Source: DASRZM01 sp035686365 (GTDB lineage Bacteria; Pseudomonadota; Gammaproteobacteria; Xanthomonadales; Xanthomonadaceae). Taken from it: a stretch of 34,824 bases of DNA. The stretch lies in the NCBI GenBank assembly GCA_035686365.1, contig DASRZM010000055.1, positions 1-34,824 on the forward strand. Reading direction: 5' to 3'. Positions 1 through 7,287 of this stretch are shown here, one piece after another. The notes beneath the pieces are model-generated. The model ran no database searches and was not told the origin of the DNA. It saw nothing but the letters and a program-made list of their open reading frames with translations. How positions within the stretch are numbered: position 1 is the stretch's first letter; every line of letters starts with the position of its first letter. A program made the position numbers and the translations under genes.

Positions 1-1
1 C

Positions 2-649
2 GCTCCGGCGCCGGCCGGCGATGCCCGTTGCCTGGTCGAGGCGGCGCGCGCGCAGGTCGGCGTGACGCTGCACTACGACCCCGCGTACCGGAGCATCCCG
101 TATCCGGACGGCGACGTGCCGGCCGATCGCGGCGTGTGCACCGACGTGCTGGTGCGTGCCTACCGCCAGCTTGGACACGATCTGCAGGCACTCGTGCACG
201 AGGACATGCGGGCCGCATGGGACAGCTACCCCAGGCACTGGGGCCTGTCGCGCCCGGATCCCAACATCGATCATCGCCGCGTTCCCAACCTCGCCGTGTT
301 CCTGTCGCGCCACGCGGACGTCCTTCCCGGTGGGCCCGACGCACAGACCTACGCGGCCGGTGACATCGTCACCTGGCGCCTGGATTCGGGCGTCCCGCAC
401 ATCGGCATGGTGTCGGACCGGACGGCGCCCTCGGGTACGCCGCTGGTGATCCACAACATCGGGCGCGGCACGGTCGAGGAAGACATCCTGTTCGCCTTCA
501 CGATCACCGGGCACTACCGCTACCTGCCGCCGCCTGCGCCGGGACGGTGTCCGGCTGCAGAGGGCGTCCCGGCATCGCCCCCTGGTACCGGCGCCGCCCC
601 GGGCACGGACGGTGCCCACCGGCCGACCCGCAGTCCCGGCGCCGCATGA
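2..649 (+). CDS. DUF1287 family protein (5' end outside window)
   Basis: The reading frame is open from the first bases of the window, so the N-terminus, probably with a signal peptide, is missing. The visible part matches DUF1287 proteins throughout: a YDPxY segment, YPxGDVP, GVCTDVLVRAYR (Cys codon 137-139), LVHEDM, the NIDHRRVPNL block, GDIVTW, PHIGMVSD and HNIGRGTVEED, ending in GHYRY. One conserved Cys followed by conserved His residues resembles a cysteine-hydrolase arrangement, but no function is established and that reading is inference. After GHYRY there is a low-complexity Pro/Ala/Gly tail of about 40 residues, so the true family domain ends near position 530. The stop codon overlaps the ATG of the racemase gene (ATGA), which suggests translational coupling. 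Confidence 0.9.
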   Translation, partial: APAPAGDARCLVEAARAQVGVTLHYDPAYRSIPYPDGDVPADRGVCTDVLVRAYRQLGHDLQALVHEDMRAAWDSYPRHWGLSRPDPNIDHRRVPNLAVFLSRHADVLPGGPDAQTYAAGDIVTWRLDSGVPHIGMVSDRTAPSGTPLVIHNIGRGTVEEDILFAFTITGHYRYLPPPAPGRCPAAEGVPASPPGTGAAPGTDGAHRPTRSPGAA

Positions 650-1344
650 AGACCATCGGACTGCTCGGCGGCATGAGCTGGGAATCCACCGTGCCGTACT
701 ACCGGATCGTCAACGAAGCCGTGAAGCAGCGTCTGGGCGGGCTGCACTCGGCGCGCGTGCTGCTCTACAGCGTCGACTTCCACGAGATCGAGCAGATGCA
801 GCAGGCCGGTCAGTGGGACCGCGCGGGCGCGGTGCTGGCCGCCGCGGCACAGACCCTGCAGACGGCCGGCGCCGATTTTCTGGTGCTGTGCACCCACACC
901 ATGCACAAGGTTGCCGATGCCATCGAGGCGGCGGTCGATATCCCGCTGCTGCACATCGCCGACGCCACCGGCGAAGCGATCCGCGCTGCAGGGCTGCACC
1001 GCGTCGGCCTGCTGGGCACCCGTTTCACGATGGAGCAGGACTTCTACCGCGGCCGGCTGCACGATCGCTTCGGCATCGAGGTGATCGTGCCCGATGAACC
1101 CGGGCGCGCGCAGGTGCACCGGATCATCTACGAGGAACTGTGCCTGGGCCGGATCCTCGAGGCATCGCGCGCACGCTGCCGCGAGATCATTGCCGGCCTG
1201 GTGGATGCCGGCGCAGAGGGCATCGTGCTGGGCTGTACCGAGATCCCGCTGCTGGTCTCGCAGCACGATTCGGCGGTTCCGCTGTTCGATACCACCGGCA
1301 TCCACGCCGGCGCCGCAGCCCGGTACGCCCTCGCGCCCCGGTGA
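646..1344 (+). CDS. Aspartate/glutamate racemase family protein
   Basis: A 232-residue PLP-independent amino-acid racemase of the Asp/Glu racemase superfamily, interconverting L and D forms of an acidic amino acid by a two-base mechanism in the cytoplasm. The N-terminus has the typical IGLLGGMSWEST motif. The two active-site segments are LCTHTMHK (Cys82, Thr83) and LGCTEIPLL (Cys197). The spacing agrees with the YgeA-type enzymes, where a Thr83/Cys197 pair has been described, so this may belong to that subgroup rather than to classical two-Cys racemases. The start was chosen at the ATG inside the ATGA overlap with the preceding DUF1287 gene; the frame is open further upstream but that part has no family similarity. 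The exact substrate (aspartate, glutamate or broader) cannot be read from the sequence. Confidence 0.9.
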   Translation: MKTIGLLGGMSWESTVPYYRIVNEAVKQRLGGLHSARVLLYSVDFHEIEQMQQAGQWDRAGAVLAAAAQTLQTAGADFLVLCTHTMHKVADAIEAAVDIPLLHIADATGEAIRAAGLHRVGLLGTRFTMEQDFYRGRLHDRFGIEVIVPDEPGRAQVHRIIYEELCLGRILEASRARCREIIAGLVDAGAEGIVLGCTEIPLLVSQHDSAVPLFDTTGIHAGAAARYALAPR

Positions 1345-1416
1345 TCGCGCGGAGCCCCGTGCCCGCGCAATCGAAACCGGCACGACTTCCGGCACGGTCA
1401 CCGCCTGCGGACCGGC

Positions 1417-1422
1417 GTAGCA
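1417..1422 (+). promoter_or_regulatory. -10-like hexamer upstream of the dioxygenase gene
   Basis: TAGCAT preceded by GGCG lies 27 bases before the ATG at 1450. The same GC-flanked TAnnnT pattern precedes several other plus-strand genes in the window. No good -35 box is visible. Confidence 0.35.
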
Positions 1423-1449
1423 TCGGAGTCCCGAGCCGAGGACGCCCAC

Positions 1450-2127
1450 ATGGCCGACCATCCCGCATTGAGCCGTCGCCGCCTGCTCGCCTTCGGTGCC
1501 GGTGCCGCTTCGCTGGCGCTGACGCTGCCCCGCGGCGCTGCCGCGCAGGCCTGCCTGGCGACCCCCAGACAGACCATGGGCCCGTTCTTCCCGGTCGGAG
1601 AGCACCCGGAAACCGATGTCGACCTCACCCGCCTGGCCGGCCACTCCGCGCGAGCGCAGGGCCAGATCATCCACGTCCAGGGTCGCGTCCTGGATCCGGA
1701 TTGCGCACCGGTCGAAGGGGCGCTGGTCGACCTGTGGCAGGCCAATGCGCACGGCCGCTACGCGCATCCGGCCGACACCAGTAAGGCGCCGCTGGACCCG
1801 GACTTCCAGGGCTGGGGGCAGATTGCCACCGACGCCCAGGGCCGTTACTCGTTCACCACGATCAAGCCGGCGGCCTATGCGCTGGATCCGCGCGCCGATC
1901 GCCCCGTGTACCGCACGCCGCACCTGCACTTCCGCGTTGCCCGCCGCGGCTTCGTCGAATTGTCCACGCAGATGTACTTTGCCGGCGAGGCGCTCAACGA
2001 AACCGACGGCATCCTGCGCCGGATCGACGCGGCAGCACGCGAACGCGTGATCATCGCGGCGGGCCCCCAGGACGCCGGGCTCGAGGGCCCGCTGTTCCGC
2101 TTCGACATCACCGTCCAGCCCGCCTGA
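1450..2127 (+). CDS. Intradiol ring-cleavage dioxygenase family protein, Tat-exported
   Basis: A 225-residue protein with a twin-arginine signal (SRRRLLAF at residues 8-15, hydrophobic stretch to about 31, AAA-Q cleavage region) and an intradiol dioxygenase fold related to protocatechuate 3,4-dioxygenase. The expected non-haem Fe(III) ligands are present: Tyr104 (HGRYAHP), Tyr154, His158 and His160 (VYRTPHLHF). PFFP near residue 46 and VDLWQAN near 93-99 are also typical. Cytosolic catechol dioxygenases lack an export signal; single-subunit exported members are known as a separate group with unclear substrates, so a role in periplasmic aromatic oxidation is inference. GAGGAC at 1438-1443 is a suitable ribosome-binding site. 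No other aromatic-degradation gene is nearby, so it is probably a single-gene unit. Confidence 0.9.
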   Translation: MADHPALSRRRLLAFGAGAASLALTLPRGAAAQACLATPRQTMGPFFPVGEHPETDVDLTRLAGHSARAQGQIIHVQGRVLDPDCAPVEGALVDLWQANAHGRYAHPADTSKAPLDPDFQGWGQIATDAQGRYSFTTIKPAAYALDPRADRPVYRTPHLHFRVARRGFVELSTQMYFAGEALNETDGILRRIDAAARERVIIAAGPQDAGLEGPLFRFDITVQPA

Positions 2128-2133
2128 GGCGGA

Positions 2134-4239
2134 CTAGTCCGCGCCGATCGTCAGCCCGTGCAGTGCCACGGCGTCGTCGTTGCCGACGGATTCGATCACC
2201 GGCACCTCCTCGACGAACGGCTTCACGCCCAGCTCCCGGTAGATCTCGCCGGGAACCACCACGCCGCCGCGCGTGAGCACCAGCGCCACCTTGCGCAGCG
2301 CGCCGATGTCCTGCAGGGGGTCGCCATCGACCAGCACCAGGTCGGCCCGGTAGCCCGGGGCGATGCGGCCACGGTCCCCATCCACGCGGGCAACCCTGGC
2401 CGCCACCGAGGTGGCGCTCTGCAGCGCCTCGGCCGGGGTCATCCCGGCCTGCACGTACAGCTCCAGTTCGCGGTGCAGCGTGAACCCGGCCAGCGCGTCG
2501 GTACCCGGCAGCACGGTGATGCCGGCCTTGTGCAGGCGGCCGACGAACTCGATCATCTTCGCGTAGCTGCGCTCGTAGCGCTCGGCCGTGGCGTCGTCGG
2601 GGATGTTCATCTCCGCGGTCCGCAACTGCCGCTGCAGCGCCAGCGGCATGTGCTCGATCACCGCCGCGTACGCCTTGGAGGTTTCGCCGGCGCGTTGGCG
2701 GATGTAGTCGAACGTGGCCAGGGTCGGGTCGACGGCCACGTCGTTGGCCTTCAACGAGGCGATGAAGTCCTGCACCGGCTGGCTGTCGAAATCCAGGCCG
2801 GCGGTCATCTCCGCCGGCAGCCGGAAGCGTTCCAGCGTACGGGTGTCGGTGGTCGGCTCGACGAAGAAGTTCAGCAGCAGCTGGTTGATGTGCTGAATCT
2901 CGTCGAAGCCGGCCTCGATCACGTCCTGGGCGCGGAGAAACGCCGGCACGTGCCCGCTCACGCGCATGCCGCGCGCGTGCGCGTAGGCCACCGTGTCCTG
3001 CAGGATCTCTTTCGGGAACGAGTTGTAGATCTTCAGCTGCGGATAGCCGTGCTGGGCGTACCAGTCGATGGCGTGCCTGGCCTCCGCCAGGTTGCCGACC
3101 ACGAATCCGTTGCGCGCCGAAAACGGGCTCTCGCCCTCCAGGAACCCGGCGGTCACCACCTGCGGACCCAGCACCTGGCCGCGGTCCATGCCCTCGATCA
3201 GCTCCTGCAGCGTGGCATTGTCGTTGCCCATGTCGCGCACGGTGGTGACGCCTGCAGCCAGGTGCAGCGCGCCCTCCCACTTGCCGAACACGTGCCCGTG
3301 CATGTCGAACAGCCCCGGCAGCAGCACGCGCCCGTCGGCATCGATCTGGTGCTCGACCTGTGCGGTCGGTGACCCGGCCGGCACCACGGTGGTGATGCGC
3401 CCGCGCAGTACATAGACGTCGGAAGGCCCGCCCAGCGTGCCGGTCACGCTGTCGAATACCCGGGCGTTGCGCACCACGGTGAGCCCCTGCAGGGGCCGGA
3501 ACTGCCGCTGGGCGAGGTCCGTGGTCATCTGCGACTCGGCCGCCTTCTGCAGCGTCGTGAGCTTCTCGCCGTTGCCCTCCCAGCCCTCTTCCACCGCCAC
3601 CAGGTACCCGGGAATGATGAACGCGAACAATCGTGGACGGTCGCCATCGTCCCCGCCCACGGTCGCCCACGCCAGGGTCGGCGTCAGGCCCAGTCCGGTC
3701 TGTGCGACCAGCTGCACGGTCCGCGTTTCGCCGTCGCTCTCGACCTGTGCCTGTTGCAGCACGCGCTGGCGCAGTTCCCCGCCCGGCAGCAGCGGCAAAC
3801 TGTTCCCTCCGCGTCGCGCGATGGCCGAGATCGCCACCGACATCGCCTGCGGCGTGCCACCCAGCGGCACGTACAGTGCCGTCCCGGCGAGGTCGGTGGA
3901 ACCTTCCTCGGAGGTCGACTTCCACTGCGCCCGATTGCCCTGGCGCCGGAACGACTCGTCCACCGGCGCGCCGAAGGTCGTGGTGCCGGTGACGCGATAC
4001 TCGGCGTAGGTCCCGTCCGGCCGCAGGCGGTATTCCTCCTCCAGCTCCGGACCGCGGCCGTTGTCCTTGAAGATATAGCGCACCCGGGTACTGCCATCGT
4101 CCCGGTGCTCCACGACCTGCTCGCCCGCCTGCTTGCCGCCGTCGACCAGCACGACGTAGCGCAGGGTTTCAGCGGCGGCGGCGTCCCCACCGGCAGCCAG
4201 GGCAAGGAGTACCGGAAGCGTGAGTGCGCGAGCGTTCAT
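2134..4239 (-). CDS. Secreted amidohydrolase superfamily protein
   Basis: A 701-residue protein with a Sec signal peptide (residues 1 to about 23, AAAAE cleavage region), a roughly 220-residue N-terminal beta-rich region without a recognisable family, and a C-terminal amidohydrolase TIM-barrel (about 252-665). Likely metal ligands are His314 and His316 (DMHGH), Lys403 (QLKIYN, candidate carboxylated Lys), His430 (SGHVPA), His450 (IQHIN) and Asp581 (PGTDAL). The barrel resembles imidazolonepropionase/prolidase-like periplasmic amidohydrolases. The substrate is unknown; a peptide or cyclic amide is inference. The chosen ATG at 4239 begins the signal peptide and has AAGGGC upstream; the frame is open a further 37 codons but without family features. 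It converges on the dioxygenase gene, with only 6 bases between the stop codons. Confidence 0.9.
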   Translation of the reverse strand: MNARALTLPVLLALAAGGDAAAAETLRYVVLVDGGKQAGEQVVEHRDDGSTRVRYIFKDNGRGPELEEEYRLRPDGTYAEYRVTGTTTFGAPVDESFRRQGNRAQWKSTSEEGSTDLAGTALYVPLGGTPQAMSVAISAIARRGGNSLPLLPGGELRQRVLQQAQVESDGETRTVQLVAQTGLGLTPTLAWATVGGDDGDRPRLFAFIIPGYLVAVEEGWEGNGEKLTTLQKAAESQMTTDLAQRQFRPLQGLTVVRNARVFDSVTGTLGGPSDVYVLRGRITTVVPAGSPTAQVEHQIDADGRVLLPGLFDMHGHVFGKWEGALHLAAGVTTVRDMGNDNATLQELIEGMDRGQVLGPQVVTAGFLEGESPFSARNGFVVGNLAEARHAIDWYAQHGYPQLKIYNSFPKEILQDTVAYAHARGMRVSGHVPAFLRAQDVIEAGFDEIQHINQLLLNFFVEPTTDTRTLERFRLPAEMTAGLDFDSQPVQDFIASLKANDVAVDPTLATFDYIRQRAGETSKAYAAVIEHMPLALQRQLRTAEMNIPDDATAERYERSYAKMIEFVGRLHKAGITVLPGTDALAGFTLHRELELYVQAGMTPAEALQSATSVAARVARVDGDRGRIAPGYRADLVLVDGDPLQDIGALRKVALVLTRGGVVVPGEIYRELGVKPFVEEVPVIESVGNDDAVALHGLTIGAD

Positions 4240-4480
4240 GGATTGCCCTTGTGGCCAGGAGGGAGGGTGTCGTGATCCGGTGTGGACGCGATGCACGCGA
4301 GCCGCATGCGCGGACCTTCCTGCACGGTCGTCCTTACCGGCGCCGAGCATAACCGGCGCGGCTTGGGCCGCACGTGCCGATGGACACAGCAGAGAAAGAC
4401 TCTCGAGTTCGCCGCACTGCGCAAGGCCGCCGCATGGCGCAGCAAACCCACGGCGCCGGCAGGGACGGCCACGACCGGGC

Positions 4481-4498
4481 CGCCCGCTGGCGCGGGCG
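4481..4498 (-). terminator. Hairpin after the small Arg-rich gene (possible terminator)
   Basis: A 7-bp GC stem with a TGGC loop lies just past the stop of the minus-strand small gene. No T-run follows, so termination is only a possibility. The rest of 4240-4480 holds no gene that I can support. Confidence 0.3.
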
Positions 4499-4504
4499 CC
4501 CGAA

Positions 4505-4681
4505 TCAGCGGATCAGTGCACCGTCCCAGCCGTGCGCCCGGCGCCGGTCCCTGCCTTCGCGGCGCTGCTGCCTGCCTTCGAAGCGGAACTCGTCGCGGCG
4601 GTCGTTGCGCTGGCGCCGGTCTTGCCCGCTGCGACGCTCGGGTCCGAGGTAGGGCGCAGGTTCGTGGTGCGGTCTGTACAT
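4505..4681 (-). CDS. Small Arg-rich protein (58 aa)
   Basis: A short reading frame inside what would otherwise be a 640-base gap. It encodes 58 residues beginning MYRPHHEPAPYLGPERRS and continuing with repeated Arg/Asp clusters (GQDRRQRNDRRD, then REGRDRRR), with a short tail ending ALIR. The start has a good ribosome-binding site: GGGGAG ends 8 bases before the ATG on the minus strand. The composition is strongly patterned and unlike the proline/serine-rich noise in the other frames. GPERRSGxDRR-type motifs occur in short, uncharacterised gammaproteobacterial proteins. A nucleic-acid-binding or other charge-mediated role is only a guess. It is followed by a GC hairpin and lies upstream, in the opposite sense, of no obvious partner. 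Confidence 0.6.
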   Translation of the reverse strand: MYRPHHEPAPYLGPERRSGQDRRQRNDRRDEFRFEGRQQRREGRDRRRAHGWDGALIR

Positions 4682-4880
4682 TGCCGGTCTCCCCGCAGGA
4701 CGGCCGATGGCCCGAGCAGCTTAGCGCCACGGCCGCCCGGTGTCGAAGCCTCCCGCGACTCCCGCCCTTCCCCTGCCTCGCGGGACACCGGGGCGCGTCG
4801 GTGGCCCAGCGCACAGCCGGTGCACGGCGAGGCGATCCGTCCGGCAACCCCGGCGCGGTAACGCCATCGTGAAGTGCGGC

Positions 4881-5708
4881 TTACGGCGCCGCGTCGGCTC
4901 CGTGCCGGACCGCGGCCTGCAGCCCCAGCGCGCGCAGCACGGCGCCCTCGCGGATCCACATGATCGTGAACTCCAGGCGCGAAGTGCCGACCGCATAGTG
5001 CCCCTTGCCGTGCACGATCTTGCCGGCGCCTTCGAAGGAAACCTCCTGGATCTGCGGCGTGATCCCGATGATCGCGGTGATGTCCTCCTCCGGTTCGAGG
5101 AAGCCGCCGAACTCCGTATCGAGCGTGGCCACGTCGGTATGGGCCTGGAACAGCAGCGACAACTCCGAATGCAGCGGCGCCAGCGTACCCGTGCGGGCAC
5201 TGAGCGCGAATGTCCGCAGCAGGCTGTCGGTACTGGCGGCCAGCAGTGCGCGCGAAGGCGACCCTTGCGCTTCGTCCGTGACCGGCGCGATGGCGGCCGC
5301 CGCGATCCCGCGCAGTCGCCAGGCGTCGGACACGCGCTCGAACCGCAGCCTCACCGGTACGCGCCCGCCCTGCGCGTCCACCAGCGCCAGGCTGACGTGA
5401 CCGAACGGACCCTGGAAACCGCGTCCGGTCCAGTCGATCCGCGCCTCCCGCAGGCCGGCCAGTTCGGACAGCAGCGCCAGTTCAGCGCTGTTGGTGGTGT
5501 TGCCGAACGCCTGCGCCGCGTGCGTCTGAAACAGGGCTTCGAAGTCGCCGGACCGCCAGTCGGCCATGACGTCCTCGGCGGCAGCGCCCAGCGCGCGCGT
5601 GCTCAGGTGGATGTAGGCGGCGGCCGCGGCGATGCCCAGCACGACCACCAGCGCGCCGGCCGCGAGCAGGCTCAGGATGCGGCCCTGCCGGTCGCTTCCG
5701 GCGTTCAT
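4881..5708 (-). CDS. Membrane-anchored hypothetical protein, second of a paralogous pair
   Basis: 275 residues: a short N-terminus, one transmembrane segment (about residues 11-34, LLAAGALVVVLGIAAAAAY) and a large soluble, probably periplasmic region. Its ATG overlaps the stop of the upstream paralog (ATGA), so the two are likely co-translated. The soluble part looks like two similar modules of roughly 100 residues: each begins with a helix of the type A..DW.SGDFEALF and ends in a beta-rich stretch such as LRFERVSDAWRLRGI or LEFTIMWIREGAVLRA. This layout resembles NTF2/SnoaL- or DUF4019-like folds, but that is inference from pattern only. No catalytic motif is visible. The function is unknown. 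Confidence 0.8.
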   Translation of the reverse strand: MNAGSDRQGRILSLLAAGALVVVLGIAAAAAYIHLSTRALGAAAEDVMADWRSGDFEALFQTHAAQAFGNTTNSAELALLSELAGLREARIDWTGRGFQGPFGHVSLALVDAQGGRVPVRLRFERVSDAWRLRGIAAAAIAPVTDEAQGSPSRALLAASTDSLLRTFALSARTGTLAPLHSELSLLFQAHTDVATLDTEFGGFLEPEEDITAIIGITPQIQEVSFEGAGKIVHGKGHYAVGTSRLEFTIMWIREGAVLRALGLQAAVRHGADAAP

Positions 5709-6496
5709 GGCTTCACCGTCTCCACCTCCAGCGCGTAGGGCCTCACCGAGAAGCCCTCGCGCACCCAGTCGATGCTGAAGACCAGGTTCGACGGCAGCGT
5801 CCGGTAGCGGCCGCGCACGTTCAGGACCCGCTCGCTGAAGTCCAGCGAGATCGCCTCGAATTCCGGCGGGTAGCGCTCGATCACCGTGAAGTCCGCCTCC
5901 GGCCCGGTGAACTGCGCGAACGCCGCGCCGAAGGTCGTCGCATCCCATTGCTGGCGGAACTCCCACGACATCAGGGCGAAGCTGTCGGCGAAATCACCCG
6001 CCAGTGCGTCATGGGCGAACACGCGCAGCAACATGGCGGTGCGCGCGGTCAGCAGCGCCTCGTCCGGCCAGGCGTCGGAAACCCCGACGGTCACGCCCGC
6101 GCGCTGGATCGATACCGCGTGCACGGCCCAAGCCCCGTCCTGGCGTCGCAAATGCACCTGCAGCGGCAGTTTCAGCTCGGGCGAATGTTCGACCACGGCC
6201 ATGGACGTGGCGAAATCCCCGCTGACACTGTGTCCAGCCCAGTGCAGCGCCGCGCCCTTGCCCAGCCCCAGTTCGCTGGCCGCCCACGCGAGCGTTTCCG
6301 CATCGCCCTCGGCCAGGAATGCCGGGGTCGTGAGCGCCAGCGCCGCATCGGCCTGGCCCGCCGCCCAGGCCTCGACGAAGGCGACGGCGACCCGCTCGGG
6401 TTCGCGCGCGACCAGCCAGGCCCACGCTGCGACCGCTCCGACCAGAACGCCCAGCACCAGCACCGCAATCACGGAATGCCTCAGGAACCTGCGCAT
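5705..6496 (-). CDS. Membrane-anchored hypothetical protein, first of a paralogous pair
   Basis: 263 residues with a basic N-terminus (MRRFLRH), one transmembrane segment (about residues 9-29) and a soluble region. It shares the plan of the downstream gene: an N-terminal module (FVEAWAAGQADAALALT to QDGAWAVHAVSI), then a second module (LLRVFAHDALAGDFADSF to IDWVREGFSVRPYAL). Both paralogs end their second module with an (I/M)(D/W)W(V/I)REG-type strand, which supports a tandem gene duplication. The start at 6496 is preceded by AGAGGA about 8 bases upstream; an ATG 21 codons earlier is possible but would bury the membrane segment. No family name can be assigned. Its job is probably tied to that of the overlapping downstream gene. 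Confidence 0.8.
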   Translation of the reverse strand: MRRFLRHSVIAVLVLGVLVGAVAAWAWLVAREPERVAVAFVEAWAAGQADAALALTTPAFLAEGDAETLAWAASELGLGKGAALHWAGHSVSGDFATSMAVVEHSPELKLPLQVHLRRQDGAWAVHAVSIQRAGVTVGVSDAWPDEALLTARTAMLLRVFAHDALAGDFADSFALMSWEFRQQWDATTFGAAFAQFTGPEADFTVIERYPPEFEAISLDFSERVLNVRGRYRTLPSNLVFSIDWVREGFSVRPYALEVETVKP

Positions 6497-6757
6497 CCGG
6501 CGTCCTCTCCCGCTATCACCTGCATCACGACGCCCTCCCTCGTCAGTGCTCGCAGGCATCGTAACCGACGCAGCCACAGCGGGCCCGGGATTGGAATCCG
6601 TGCCAACGGAACGGCGCGAGTGACGTCGTCCGCAGGGCCAGATCACCGCATGCGTCATCACATCGCGCCTGTTCGCACTGTTGTAACCATGCCCGCACCT
6701 CCAGCACCCCCACCGCGAGGGCGGTCGGGTCCGGGTCCCGGGTCGCAGGTTCCACGT

Positions 6758-7165
6758 TCACACGGCCGGCGGCGTCGCGTCCTTCGTGAACAGCGCCAGA
6801 TCCGGCACCCACGCCGGCGCCACGCGATTGGGCGCCTTGGCGGTGGACTTGTCGCCGGCCACCATCGACGCACGCTGGACCGCCTTGTGCGGGATGCGCC
6901 ACAGGTCGCCGGTCGAATACCACGACACGCCCTTGCTGAACCGGGGGTGCCCGGACTTGGCGCTTTCAGGAATGTGTTGGCGATCCTGGCCGCGGGTGAC
7001 GTGCAGCGGCGTCCAGCATCCCTCCCGAGCGTCGGCGGACAGGCACAGGAAGTAGTGCTCGGCGGTCACCGCCTCGTCGTCGGCTGCGGTATGGGTGGCA
7101 CCGAACCTCAGCAGTTCGGCCGGATAAAGGTACAGCGCCAGACCGGGGGAATAGACCAGAGCCAT
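6758..7165 (-). CDS. Hypothetical protein (135 aa)
   Basis: A 135-residue soluble protein without signal peptide or transmembrane segment. It starts MALVYSPGLALYLYPAE and contains a HYFLCLSADAREGCWTPL segment and a KSGHPRFSKGVSWYSTGDLW segment that read like real protein, with strong third-position G/C. I do not recognise the family. The ribosome-binding site is weak (GCAGG about 11 bases upstream). It stands alone, with 260 bases of unannotated sequence on its upstream-neighbour side (6497-6757), in which I see nothing convincing. Confidence 0.65.
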   Translation of the reverse strand: MALVYSPGLALYLYPAELLRFGATHTAADDEAVTAEHYFLCLSADAREGCWTPLHVTRGQDRQHIPESAKSGHPRFSKGVSWYSTGDLWRIPHKAVQRASMVAGDKSTAKAPNRVAPAWVPDLALFTKDATPPAV

Positions 7166-7287
7166 CGGCCAGTTGCCTGCAGCAGCGCGCGAAGTCCGCG
7201 CCCCTCATCCTACCGCGCGGCCGCACCGGCCGGGCGATCGCGGCTGCGCCGGCCCCACACGCAGCCTCGCTGGCGGTTTCGCCGTGC

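Noticed and set aside
4374..4652. Plus-strand frame opposite the small Arg-rich gene
   Set aside because: It is antisense to the better-supported small gene, lacks a ribosome-binding site and is composed mainly of Arg/Ser.
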